Source: Oehlia diaphana | Lineage: Eukaryota > Glomeromycota > Glomeromycetes > Glomerales > Glomeraceae | Length of the DNA: 64,000 nt | Direction of reading: 5' to 3' | NCBI GenBank assembly: GCA_003833135.1 | Contig: QZLH01000041.1 | Coordinates: 8,473-72,472, forward strand | In this document: positions 10,510 to 22,304 of the stretch, piece after piece | Layout of the letters: every line of letters starts with the position of its first letter | How positions within the stretch are numbered: the stretch's first letter is position 1 | Position numbers and translations under genes: made by a program | Notes under the pieces: generated by a model | Told to the model about the DNA's origin: nothing | Seen by the model: the letters and a program-made list of their open reading frames with translations, nothing else | The model's database searches: none

Positions 10510-10745
10510 TAACTCAAAAACACAATTCGATCTTGTACCCTTCTCTTTGGTCTTATCTCTTTCGGAACAGACGTAAAAGATGAAAAATTATAAACAGGCG
10601 CTCTCCCAATGGTCATCATCATGGGTGGATATGGAGGATATTAATTACAAGCTTAGTAAGTATAAATAAAGTCCTCACTTTACAATATATCATTTATTAT
10701 AAAATTATCGTATTTGCAGGAAATCGTAAAGATCACGACGACTAA
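10510..10745 (+). pseudogene. Decayed paralog of the secreted Gly/Tyr-rich gene
   Basis: The sequence aligns with 8645-8990: the signal peptide region (attcgatcttgtacccttctc), the NRR-like segment (aaacaggcgctctccc), the GYGGY region, the donor AGTAAGTATAA and the acceptor TTTGCAG followed by GAAATCGTAAAGATC. The initiator context is lost, the hydrophobic segment is frameshifted and the second repeat block collapses to a few codons before TAA. It is a non-functional duplicate. Confidence 0.7.
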
Positions 10746-11645
10746 TATTTTAATTATTTCTTTATACACTAGGAACGGAAAGTCGGAAACCCTTTAAAGG
10801 TTTTATTTCACGTGACGGAAGGACGGACGGACATTTTTGTGAGACCTTCGCATAGAAGTTACACTTTGGACTAAAATAATTTTTTTTTATTATTACAAAA
10901 TAGTAATTTACAAATAATTAATTTCTTGTGTTAATGTTTAAATATATATATTTATTTATTTTGTGCGTTTATTGTTTATTTATATATACAATATATTTAT
11001 TTAATTTAATATAATTTTAATTTAATTTTAATCTGATTTAATTTTATAATTTAATTTATTAATTTTATTATTATTATTTTATATTTGTTATATTTAATTA
11101 GTCTCCTAGCCTCTTTTATTTTATCTAAATTCTTAAAATTTTAGTTATAATTTAAATATCGACCAAATAAATTTAATAAAGACAATCTTGAAATCTTATA
11201 ATAATTCATATCTAAACAAGATCAAAATGTGAAAATAACAATAAATCCCGTTTTTATGTCAGGCAGTTTGATTTAATGTTATTCAATCAAAAAAAAGCGT
11301 TTATTCTTTTCATACACATAAATGAAAAAGTGATAGAAAATTCGAAATAACTTCTTTTATAATTAATTTGTGTTTACAATTACTTTATTTTTTATCTTCA
11401 TAATCATAATAAACTTGCATTGTTTCAGCATATTATTTCTGTCCATCACATATTTATTAATATGAATATTTTATTCTTCTTAATAAGATATGACTTAACA
11501 ACATATATTAGATATATTAGAGGAAAAAAAGAGAAAACTAGACGCACCTATTACAATCAATACATACTTTTGTTACCATTATTACTACGGATTATATAAA
11601 ATATTACCCTCTACCTCGAGAAATGTCCAATTATATGATCTGTGT
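10746..11645. other. Intergenic, AT-rich
   Basis: Nothing gene-like. Holds a CTTTAAAGG-type palindrome near 10792 and low-complexity TTTAATTT repeats at 10995-11100. Confidence 0.5.
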
Positions 11646-12988
11646 TCATCGTTTCACAAAACCATAACTATGTTTACTTTTACTGCCGCCACCACTACTA
11701 TCAATACTACCATTACCACTATTACCAACACTGCTAACACCACTATCATCTATTAATTATATGATAATTAAAATATTAGAATTTAGTTAACATTGATAAA
11801 TATAAATAAAAATAAATAAAATTACATTCTGGACGAGAAGAGCCACTATCATATGCCACTCTTTTGAAATCTCTTCCGTAATTATCTCGATAATAATCAC
11901 ATGAATTGTAACTATTTATGTGCGATCTTTTAACACCTTGTTGTGCATCTATGAAAAGTTCATAAAAAAAAAAAGGTTAAAACACAATAAGTAAGAATTT
12001 GATTTAATTATAACATACTATTATTATGTTGAATTTGAACAGCAACTCAACCTTTTTTATTGTTAAGTAACTTAACAGCAAGTGTACCATTTGATGTTGT
12101 AAGTGTAGAAGGAGATGCTACATTTTTATAATTACCGGAAGATGTGTTTAAACCGTTCATTAACTGAACATTATTACCGATTGCACCTGATGCATTTTGA
12201 ACGAGAGGGATTGATAATTGTTGCAATTGTGATGGTATTGTTCCATTCATGTCAGATAGAAAAACTTGAGTAGTTTGATTATTTGTAATTTGTTTTGGAT
12301 TTTGTTGAGATAGTTGTTGAGAATTATTTTGGTACATAATTACAGGTTGTTGAGTAACTTGTACGTTCTGTAAGCTTTGAGATTTTGAAGAATTTTGAAT
12401 GTACTCTACGTCCTGAACAATAGAAGAATTTTTAGAATTTTAATTTAAGAATTTCATTTACTTTATTAATATTTCTTAATGAGTCTTTTAGTATTTTCGA
12501 TTGTGCTAAGATCATTACACAAGTTTCACTTGTTAAAATAGTTTCAATTTCATGATCTCATTACTTACATTATCCTCGCTATCTTCGTTAGTCTTGTTCG
12601 TTATATCAATCGCAGGTGATGCATCGCTTGTCCCATTTCTTACGCTCGCTTCAGTTAGTCCAGTGGATTGTGGCTTTCGTTGGGTTGAAACTTTTGATGG
12701 TTTAATTTGATGCTGTTCTTTTGGTAAAGTGACAGTACTAGAAAAGAACTTATTTATTACTTTTTTAACTTTTTTAGGATCATTTGGAATATTATCGTAA
12801 GATAACTTTTGTTGTTCCTCGAAAGGAGAAGAGTCAACTATAGTTGCCATAGAAACTCGGATTCCGGGTATATCACTCATATCCTCAACTTGCGTGGGAA
12901 GAATATCTTCTACTATAGGATTAGTTATTGGTTTTACGATAGTAACCATATTATTATTTTTAACATTATCTACTTTAGTTGTTTGCAT
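11646..12988 (-). CDS. Asn/Gln/Ser-rich protein, 4 exons, with one in-frame TGA
   Basis: Exons on the minus strand: 12988-12569, 12412-12019, 11948-11826 and 11749-11646. Introns have GTAAGT, GTATGT and GTAATT donors and all junctions keep frame. Exon 1 is Lys/Thr/Ser-rich. Exon 2 is rich in Gln/Asn (QLSQQNPKQITNNQTTQ). Exon 3 has a Tyr/Arg/Asp patch (DYYRDNYGRDFKR). Exon 4 is a Gly/Ser tail ending HSYGFVKR. Codons stay open through all exons except for one TGA at 12049-12047, 9 codons before the end of exon 2. So it is either a recent pseudogene, an allele or assembly error, a readthrough gene, or a shorter isoform ending there. The first ATG of the open frame is at 12988; the frame is open to about 13055, so an upstream exon is possible. 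The family is not recognised; the composition suggests a disordered nuclear or RNA-associated protein. Confidence 0.55.
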
Positions 12989-13021
12989 ATTTGCAAATTC
13001 TTTTGTAAGAAATTTTTTCAA

Positions 13022-15106
13022 ATTTTGTGTTGTATTTGATGATTGATCTTTTTTTTAAAATGATAAAAAAATTACGCCACATACATTCAAAAATAAGATC
13101 TTATATAATATCACGTGATCTCAATAAAAAATTTTTTTTAATTTAATCTAATCTGGTTAATCGAGACTTTGGATAATGTAGTGATGACATATTCAGGTAA
13201 GATTTTGTTAATGGATATTATTAATATTTTATTTGTATTCTAATAAGAGAAAGGCTTAGAATTAACTAAAAACGTGATTGCTTAATAAATCCCTTCTGGT
13301 TCATATCTGATATAATAATAATTACTAATAGGTCTGACGAAGGTATTTTTCTTGATATATTTAAAGATTATATAGAAAATTTAGAGTATAAAAATAATTA
13401 TTGAATTTTGTAGGTAAATATTTATTATGTAAACTCAAGAAATTCAAGTATTTAATATTATTCCTGACATAATTTGGATAATATTCACTTTTTTGTGTTT
13501 TATATGCGAATATATATATATTGTATATATATATTGTATATATATTCGGAACATTCGGAACTCAAAAATTCAGAAGCGCAATGAAGTAAGTAATTCTAAG
13601 AAGAGGATTATCCAACTCATTCACTTGCTATAAATTTTTAATTGAGAAATCATGTGCGAATGCATATTCATGTAACAATTGTAACATGAATTTTAAATCA
13701 GGTACTTAATTAGATTTATTAAGGTTTAACGATGAAGAAAAATGTAATTGGTAACAATATGAACTGAAGATAGAAATTTATATAGAAAAAAAAATTATGT
13801 ATGTCAGTTTTAAGCCCCTTGACGTTTCTGTGGATTAAATTTTATATGAGCATGCATTAAGCTAAAAAATATTAGTTTAAATTTTATTAATTTATTTATT
13901 TTAATTGGTTTGAATTTTTTTTTTTTTTTAGATATTGCACAGTGATATTAGAGTTTCAAGAATGCATTGTTTAATTTTGGGACAAAGAAAAAATTTTACA
14001 AATCTTAAGATACATTTTATACATTTTATGCATTTTTAGAAAAGAAAATTTTAAAAGATTTTACTTAATAATAAAGAAGAATATTACTCAATATTTTATT
14101 CCGTGAGTATTTTTTCATTATTTAATTTGAAAATACAATATAATTTGATTATTAAAATGATTATAAGATAAGGAAATAACTCTCTTTATTTTTTCTTCTT
14201 TTTTTTCACTAGTTTATTGTTAACTTAAATGTTTTTGAAACCCTTCAACAAACTCTCCCACGGCTCCACCATTGAATTACATCAACAACCGCTAAGTCCG
14301 TTTGCGAAGAAGTATCATGATCATAAGAATTTTTTTGTTTTGATAAGAGTCATAACAATTTATTAATTATTTGATACTTTATTTATAAATTTTTATATCA
14401 TCAATCTCTTTATCAAAAACTTTGTCTTCGACAAGAAAGTGAGAGAGTAAGAATTTTGAAAAGAACCTTTGAAAAAAAAAAAGTAATAAATCATTCCCTT
14501 TTTTGATAATGCCAGCTGGTTTTATTCACATTTAACTGGCATTATGTTAATCCGGCCCTGAAAAAGATGTACTGTATGTGCCGATCACCCTAATAGATCT
14601 GGTTTATAGTAATAAAGTGATATCATTAAAATAGTGCATGTTATTTTTTGACTGCTCAAAGGAATTTTTATAAATTCTATAGTCTAACATAAATATGATA
14701 TTATTCTGTCTCACCATCTTTAATAAATCAAACAGCAAAAGCTGGTATAATCAATATATTAAACTTTTGATAGATCTCCGCCACGGCCGTTTCCTTTGTA
14801 AGTTGTCCAGAAAAAGATATTAAACCACATCACCTCAAAAGTTGATGATCGAAGATATTATTGCTACTGCACAATACATCTGAACTATTACAAAAAAGAA
14901 AATAACTAATACATTTTTTGTAATTATGATACCAAAAGAACCAGAAATGCCCACGACAAAAGATAGAAAATAACGTCGATCTCACCTTTAATTACAATTT
15001 TTAATGATCGTCAGGTACAAAAAATCTTTTTACTGTCTCGTTGGCTCGTTGTATTAGCATTAGGTAGGTTAAACTCTGATAAAATAATCTTTATTTTCAT
15101 ATTCTA
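13022..15106. other. Intergenic with small hairpin
   Basis: No gene is supported. Notable pieces are an (AT)-rich palindromic tract TATATATTGTATATATA at 13509-13552 and an inverted repeat ATAATGCCAG...CTGGCATTAT at about 14505-14546. The region from about 15000 to 15106 resembles the flank at 19430-19527, as expected for duplicated 5' regions of the kinase relics. Confidence 0.4.
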
Positions 15107-16072
15107 TAATGTCTAAAAATATCGAAATCTGAGAACCTGAAAATAAAATGAATGGACTAAATTTTAATTGTGAATAAAAGCCCATTCGGAAAAGTTTTAT
15201 CGTGCGAATTGAAAAGATCAAGACCAATATTTAGCGTTGAAATCTTTTTTAATTCTTAACAATGTTCCTGTGTAAAAAGAATTCGCTCATGAAGTAAAAT
15301 ATCACTATAAAAGAAACAGTATCAATAAATGTAATTTATATTCTTACTTTTTTCTCCAATATATTGTGAATATAACGTTGATTTGGCTAGCTATAGAAAT
15401 TTCATAAGATCGGATGATTATCATAATATAAATTCACAAGAAATTAATAATTAGTTGTTAAATAATCAAAATGACTTAATTCATTCGAATATCTGGATAT
15501 TTTAATTATTTTCGGAACGAAGCTAATAAAAGATCTTAACCAAGTATTTGATTTGTTTGCTATTGCGTTAAAATAATATCATACATTAGCAACGTTTTTT
15601 TGATGATTTTATAAAAAACGTTCCGAAACGGAACGTTTTTTAATTATTAATAAAAAAATATTGCGAAATGTTCTTTTTTATTTACTAATTTATTTGTTAA
15701 AAATTGTTTCGCAACGTTTTTTAACTATTTCAATAAAAAAACGTTGCGAGGGAACGAACCATAAAAAATGAAAAGCTAGCTTTTGATTTAAAATAAGGAG
15801 TAATTATCTAAATTGGTTATTTTTATAATCAAAGTATAGAGATTTAAAATAAGCGGCTTATTTTATGTGAAAAAGCAGCCGATTAATTAGGTACTATTAT
15901 CAATTGTATATACAGTATGTTGTCAATGGTATTAATAGAGATACTTTTAGATTTTCAAACAATCAGCTGAAAGAGAACATCCAGGTGGAATAAAGATCTT
16001 AAGATATTATTATGATAATATAGTGCTAATAAACTAAAGACAATTTGAATTTATATCAGAAAGATATGTTTT
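15107..16072 (+). pseudogene. Kinase-Sel1 pseudogene, first copy
   Basis: It begins with ATGTCTAAAAATATCGAAATC then a stop, matching the start of the intact gene at 53212 (MSSDIEI). It then jumps to the glycine loop and VAIK region (FGKV.. at about 15190-15260), to the linker before the Sel1 repeats (about 15430-15500), and to a Sel1 block at about 15950-16060 (FKQSAE-like). Large internal deletions, stops and a MITE at 15589-15747 make it non-functional. Confidence 0.7.
15589..15747. mobile_element. 159-bp palindromic MITE
   Basis: Perfect 13-bp terminal inverted repeats GCAACGTTTTTTT / AAAAAAACGTTGC bound the element. Inside are two further inverted repeats: AAAAAACGTTCCG-aaa-CGGAACGTTTTTT at 15613-15641 and CGCAACGTTTTTT...AAAAAACGTTGCG at 15710-15748. 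It sits within the Sel1 linker of the pseudogene. No certain target duplication. Confidence 0.65.
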
Positions 16073-16224
16073 CTCACTATAATTAATAATCTTGTTTTTT
16101 ATGTATAAATAGTTATTGCAATAACATGTACAATTTTTGATAACTTTTGATATTTGACGTGATAATTTCAACATCCTTGAATTTTAAATCGTGCCAACTA
16201 TTTATTTATTTGTATGAAGCGTTG

Positions 16225-17130
16225 AAGCGCCATACTGATCAAAAGTCTGGGATTAAACCGGGTGAAAATGGATTAATCCATATTCCACCCCAGATTTCCC
16301 ATATTTTATCCCGGATCTTCTAATATTCTGATCCACCAATAACATCACGTCCAATTATCAAACAGCATCTCGTGTAAACAGAAATTCTTTATTTTAAAGT
16401 CAGAGAAGTTTCTAAATATAAACAAAAAAATCTGATCACATGACTTAAAAACATCGTGATATAATCAACCCAAGGATAAATGTAAGATAAAATCAAATCC
16501 AGGATGAAATACAGATCAAAGCTGGGATTATGAGCCGCCATACTGATCAAAAGTCTGACTAGATCAAACCCTGGATTCATCTGGGATGAAAAATAGATAA
16601 ATCCATATTTATCCCGGATCTGATCCACATTTTATCCCAGATTAATTCCTTAAATTTCACCAAAAATTACATCACACCTAATTATCAAACCCTAGATTAA
16701 ATCCATATTTTTATCCCGAATTTAATCTATATTTTATCCCAGATTATATTTTATTCTTAGACTATAACACAGAAGTTTCTAAGTCATTTAATCAGAATTT
16801 TTTTGTTTATAAGATCATTTTAGAAACTTTTCTTTATAACTTTAAAATAAAAAAAAAATCCTATTGAAGTTTACATGATCATTAATTGATTTCGTAATGT
16901 TGGATTTATATCACCAGGATAAAATCAAATATAGATAAAATCAAATCCGGGATAAAATATAGATTAAATCCAAGATAAAATATGGATTAATCTAGGATAA
17001 AAGATGTATTAATCCAGGGTTTGATAATGTAATTTTTGGTGAATTAATCCGGGATAAAATATGGATCAGATTCAGGAGATCAGATCCAGGATAAAATATG
17101 GGAAGATCCGGGATAAAATATGGATCGACC
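16225..17130. repeat. Foldback element built of GGGATAAA motifs
   Basis: The left half repeats TTTATCCC/ATCCATATTTTATCCC in one orientation (about 16260-16750). The right half repeats GGGATAAAATATGGAT in the opposite orientation (about 16915-17125). The segment CATACTGATCAAAAGTCTG occurs twice in the left half (about 16231 and 16540), so the left arm itself was partly duplicated. The whole region can fold back. No protein is encoded; the short open frame at 16389-16628 (-) is made of the repeats. Confidence 0.75.
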
Positions 17131-17189
17131 TTACATCACTTAATTTAAATCATGCTGCGTGATCAGCAAGGTGCAAACTTGCCGTGTGT

Positions 17190-19143
17190 ACACTAAAGAA
17201 TATTTTAAATATTATGAATACAAATATTTTAGTAATATTCAAAAAATTGGCGAAGGAGGATTCGGAAAAGTTTATCGTGCATATTGGAAAAATCAAGAAC
17301 AACAATTAGCGTTAAATCTTTTCTAACTTGATAACGTTACTATCAAAGAAAACGTTCATGTTTACATAGCGAAGGAATTGTTCATCGTGATTTGGTAAAT
17401 TATTTTAATTCAATAATTATAAAATTTGTTTTTATATTAGTGTTATTGCTCATTTTTGATTATTTTAATGTATAATAGCACTCTGGTAATGTATCAATCC
17501 ATCAAAATACTGTCAAGCTATCCGATTTTGGGTTATCCAAAAGAATTAAATCATCCAACACAAAATCCAAAGTTTTTGGAGTAATTCTTTACGTAGATCC
17601 AAAAAGACTTAATGGACGAAGAAAAATAATAATTCAACACAAATAATTTCATACAATGTAAAGAGCGATATTTACAGTATTGGTAGTATTGGTGTACTGT
17701 TATGGAAGATATCTAGCAATCTCCCTTTCTACTGTAGAATATGGTTTTTATTTGGCTATAGAAATTAAAGAAGTCTTTAAAGAAGATCCTATTCCTGATA
17801 CACCTAAAAATTATTTAAAACTTTATACCGGTAAATAAACTTTTTTCAACATATTATGATTTATACTTATAGAATGTTGGGATGGTGAACCAAATAATCG
17901 TCCAACTATAAATCTATAAATCAAGTGGTAGAAAGGTTAAAAACAATTGTTTCAAAAATAAGTATAATAACAGAAAATCATCAAGTTAAATCGGATTCTT
18001 TATTATTGGATAAACAAGGATTTAATTGAATTGATGTTTCATTTCATGGAGAAATGTCTCAATTTATTCAAAATTATATTTTTTTCTAAATTAAGTATTA
18101 AATGAAGGAAAAGAGGTAGACGGAAATATTTGGGTAATTACTTTAATATAAGTTCACAAGAAATTTTTAATTAGTTATTAAATAGTCAAAATGATTTAAA
18201 TTCTATTTTCTTACTTGGGTAATTATTATGGAATGAAAACCTTAATCAAGCATTTGATATATTAGCACTATTTTATGTTGGAGTATGTTATCAATTTGGT
18301 AATGGAACTATAAAAGATGAAAAGATGGCTTTTGAATATTTGGAAAAGCAGTTAATGAGAATTGTGTAAATAGAATTGGCTATAGTTATGAATATGATAT
18401 AGGAATTAAAAGAGATTTAAGAAGAGCTGCTTATGTATATAAAAAAGCAGGAATAATGTAGCTCATTGTGACCTTGCTTTTATGTATTTAAATGGAAAAA
18501 GGGCTGATGTAAATTATGATAAAGCTTTTGGGTTATTTAAACAATTAGCTGAAGTAAAATATCTAGATGGAATAATTATGCTAGGATATTATTATAAGAA
18601 TGAAATTGGAATAAGTATTACATATCGGCTGATTGGGGAAATTGGACCTTAATTGTTTCCCTAAACTATTAATATTACGTAATCTGATTCTCTAAAAACT
18701 TTCCTTTTTTATGCGTTTAAGCCCCTTTTTACTTATGCAGAATGGCGTCTAACCCTCTTTTTATTACGTATATTATTATGTAAATCACGTCTAACCCATT
18801 GTCCCAAGTACTATGATCCGTCAAAATTATAACAGATGTATTGATGCGAGTATATATATAATAAATGTAAAGTGGTCACCAGAAGTATATTTAAGTGGCG
18901 TAGTTTAATTTATTGGCTGACAATTGATATGACGGTCACTCTTACTGATCGCAAAAATATCCCCCAAAATTTTAGGGACTTCCTCTATCGGCCGACATGA
19001 GTAAGAAAAACATTTGAATTATACCAAAAAGCGTCAGATTTAGGTGATATATTAACTCAGTATAATATATATGAAGAAGGAGATGGAATTGAAAAAAATA
19101 TAAGTCAAGCAATTTATAGGTATGAAAAATCCGCTAAATAAAG
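17190..19143 (+). pseudogene. Kinase-Sel1 pseudogene, second copy
   Basis: It closely matches the intact genes: EYFKYYEYKYFSNIQ, the glycine loop GEGGFGKVYR, then a deletion to EGIVHRDL, the family intron, HSGNV..., DFGL, FGV..YVDPKRL, an APE-region gap, ECWDGEPNNRPT-like sequence and Sel1 repeats from about 18220 to 19140. There are several frameshifts and stops (for example a TAA right after the VAIK region), a deletion of exon 2, and a 369-bp insertion at 18626-18994. It is non-functional but recent enough to be readable. Confidence 0.85.
18626..18994. mobile_element. 369-bp MITE inserted in the kinase-Sel1 pseudogene
   Basis: The ends CGGCTGATTGGGGAA and, reversed, CGGCCGATAGAGGAA form imperfect 15-bp terminal inverted repeats (12/15). 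ACAT flanks both sides (18620-18623 and 18995-18998, with two extra bases on the left). It separates two halves of one Sel1 repeat (ISIT... / ..TFELYQKASDLGD), which proves insertion. The superfamily is unclear. Confidence 0.65.
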
Positions 19144-19527
19144 TTCTCAGGATGCTGTCTTGTTTGTAATACTCGTCGATAAATCACGTGTATTTTAAAT
19201 TAAAAAAATCATTTTCCGATAATGCATTTTGTGTGGGTATTTGGGCAAATCCAGCGAGAGGTATCAAATCACACCACTTCATGATAAAAGTGATTGACGA
19301 TGTTAAACTATTACAGCTTTATTCATCTAGTATTCTTTTTGCAGAAATGCCACGTCAAGATAATTTTAACACACACGCAAAGATTCGGTAATACTAGATT
19401 CGTTTGATTATAATTTCGCATTACCTATCTTTAATTTTGCTGAATGATCGGGTACAAAAATCAGCTCGATATACCATTTTTTTTCTTTAACCCCAAATAA
19501 TCTATCGTCATGTTCCATGATGTCTAA
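19144..19527. other. Spacer between kinase-Sel1 relics
   Basis: An open frame of 67 codons (19188-19391, +) is present but has no recognisable domain. The last ~100 bp resemble the upstream flank of the relic at 15107. Confidence 0.3.
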
Positions 19528-19576
19528 TATCGAAATTTGAGTATCCGAAAATAAAATGAATGAATTTTTGTTAGTA
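19528..19576 (+). pseudogene. Kinase-Sel1 5' end fragment, third copy
   Basis: ATGTCTAATATCGAAATTTG followed by AGTATCCGAAAATAAAATGAATGAA corresponds to the first ~15 codons of the family and carries the same TGA after the sixth codon as the relic at 15107. Nothing of the gene follows. The shared nonsense codon indicates both relics descend from one already dead copy. Confidence 0.55.
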
Positions 19577-19784
19577 CTGTATTTAAAATTATAAATTTAA
19601 AATTATAACATTTATAATAATAGTTTTAGTTACAATAATTTTAATATATATCTAGAAATCTTCACGTCAAGTATGTAAGTTCTTAATCGAATAACTTTAT
19701 TGATTGTTTTTTACAATCAGCCTACTCAGCTGCTATATTCAGTTGTCTAAAGGAATCCGAAGAAACAATGAAACCATCCGTCAT

Positions 19785-19966
19785 TTGCTATTTCTGTATA
19801 TAAAACCGGATCCATCCGTTTGATTAGTACTATTTTATAGTAACGGACCCATTCGGATGAATATCCGGATCATCCGTTATTTACGGATCAGTCATCCGGA
19901 TTTTTATATCCGAATCATCCATTTATTTACGGACCGGATTACGAATCCATCCGGATCGTAATACTA
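19785..19966. mobile_element. hAT-like terminal remnant rich in ATCCG/CGGAT
   Basis: More than ten ATCCG/CGGAT motifs in both orientations occupy this segment. The right end CGGATCGTAATACTA (19952-19966) matches 13 of 15 bases of the right terminal repeat of the hAT-type element at 35133-35688. The left end is uncertain (possibly TAGTAACGGACCC at about 19843). Confidence 0.45.
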
Positions 19967-22304
19967 CGTCTAGGATATTAAATTTATTATATTAGTCTTT
20001 TTTTATGTTGCTGATTTTTCTCGGGCTTACTACAATAATGATCTTAAAATTTTTGTTAGTAATAAAATTGAAATAGGTTTCGTTAAACAAACGTTCTTTT
20101 ATTTGAGTTTCAATTTATATAATTCATTATTTCTTATAAATTAAATTAAATTTTTACATACCGTATAAGTTTGTTTGATGTTAGCAAGTAAAATTAATCG
20201 ATTCATCAAAATTTTGATTATGATTAATCTGAGATGAACCTATAACCTATTTTCATTATTCGATTTTATAGTTAAATAATAAGTTGTGGTAACTATACTT
20301 TCCATTCATAGCTACAGTAAATGTACATCTCTCATTTCATTGTAATGTTCCTTCTGTATTAAACATTGATAGCACAACATACGGCTATAATTTTATCTGT
20401 TATTACACAAAAAATACAAAAAATAATTCCTTTATTGTAGATTTGACAATACGGTTTTGATTGCGTGCTATATAAATGGTATATTTGGAATGAAATTCGG
20501 ATGAATGATCGGCCGATTGGTTACGGGACGCACGGAAAATTTTGATTGCTACTCGAATTTCCCAGAAACTGATTAACTGAATCCGTGATAACCAATCAAA
20601 TTTGATTATCATGTTAAGTATTATGTCCACCTCTCAATTTCTCCATTTCTTTCCAATAATGGCCCGGAAAAATACCATAACCGATTCTCGTATGTTCAAT
20701 GAAACGTGGAGGCAATTGGAATTGGACCTTTCAATCCTTCCAATTCTAATCCTTTCCAATATTCCAATAATTTTTATTCATGTTTATCTTACATACACAC
20801 ATATATATATATATCTCTACAGTATGTAAATCTATGGTATTGGGAACTTCCAATAGAATTTTATTGGTTTGAATGAAATTTGGAAGAATTGGAAGTTTCC
20901 AATAGCTTCCAATCTTTCAGTACACATCACTGCGCACCTCACGCGTTTCGATTTGCCGCGAGTACCCGCCAAATACTCGACATCAAAATTTGCCGAGTGT
21001 CCCGTAACTTATGAAATTGTATAAATTATTGATTAACACTATGGAGGAATTAGTGACGAATTTAGGGTGATTTCAATTTAATGATATCGAACAAATTATA
21101 GATTCTCAATATCAACATCCGAAATTTCTTTGTTCAACGCGTTGGATGAATCTAAACATTTTTTTCTTTATTTGATTTACTTTTGTGATAAACAACATTT
21201 AATGCGTGTAGAATTTACATAATGCTTTTTTTCTTTTTATCGATTTTATTCTCTGCGTAGAAAGCAAAATTTACTGTCGTTTATTTTGCCAGGAAGCTGT
21301 TGTTATTACCAGTATATTGTCGTTTAAAGGAGTATTATCTGCCAATATCTCCGATATCCAATTTACTGCCTTTAGATAATATTATTTATATGAACTTAGT
21401 CTGGTTGGCTACCGTCAACGCATTTGTGATACATAATATTTATCCCGAGCGAAGTTTCATTTTAAAATAACATTCTCTTTTAGCTTTTTTATATTTAATT
21501 GGCGTAACGGCAGATTCCCATTTTTCCTATTTTATGCATGATTCACTGTTAGCATAGTTTAACAAAACTATGTCATATCTAATTATATAGTTTATATATT
21601 AAATTACTATTGATTTTTTCTTGTGATCGACGTATTAACTGTTAAATGAATTTTCTATTTTTATATTCCAACCAATTACCTCTTTCATGTAACAGAACAA
21701 TAAAATTTCGAAAATAATAAGTAATATATTTTCATATTTTCATAAGGAATTATTTTTTTTCTGTTGTATTTTTCGAAAAAGTGAGGTATTATGTTATTTT
21801 TTAAGTTATTGAAGTTATTTATGTATTTTTTAAAATTTTAATATTTTTTTTGAATCCTAATTAAATACAATTTTAATTAAAATCCTGAAATTTGATATCA
21901 TACTAAATTTATATGAGACTATAAATAGTTTGATTTAATTAAAAGCACGCTCCAATGGTTCACGGATCAAGAATTAAGATTTTTCTATACTAGCGGAGTA
22001 ACTGAACAATGTTTCGAACTTGAGTTTAATGCCATAATCAAAGGAAGGATTTTCAAACATTAATGTATCACAAAATAATATATCGTTTATCTTAACCTAT
22101 TTAGTTCATTATTTTATTTTCGGGAGATCTATTGATTTTCTAGCTGAATATAAAAGATATGACCTGAAAAAATAATTTTTATTTTTTCTTTTTCCCTTTG
22201 GACGCGTTAATTTCGCTTTTTTTTTTTTACCTTTGGTAAATATTTTAGACTAATACGTAAAATAAAAAATAATTTAAACAAAGATCTAGGTAATTTAATA
22301 AACA
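19967..22304. other. Intergenic with TTGGAA/TTCCAA-rich segment
   Basis: From 20695 to 20930 there are many TTGGAA/TTCCAA motifs in both orientations, ending in a CAGTGATGTGTACTGAAAG-type end read on the minus strand, suggestive of a miniature transposon; a matching left end was not found. The rest is AT-rich. Short open frames at 20403-20829 overlap on opposite strands and are not supported as genes. Confidence 0.4.

Larger units (their letters stand above)
9945..10745 (+). repeat. Segmental duplication of the 8.27-9.0 kb gene region
   Basis: Blocks collinear with 8270-8990 include the upstream gcaagat..aaatcgtgaaat..gaagcctctcgg segment, the GAATCGAGCATTTGCTTAGCC segment, the TATA region, the coding exon and the donor gtaagtataa. 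The copy carries a 127-bp insertion (10312-10438) between the TATA box and the coding part. Confidence 0.7.

Noticed and set aside
20690..20930. Complete MITE with TTGGAA motifs
   Set aside because: Only a right-hand end is plausible; no left terminal repeat or target duplication could be found.
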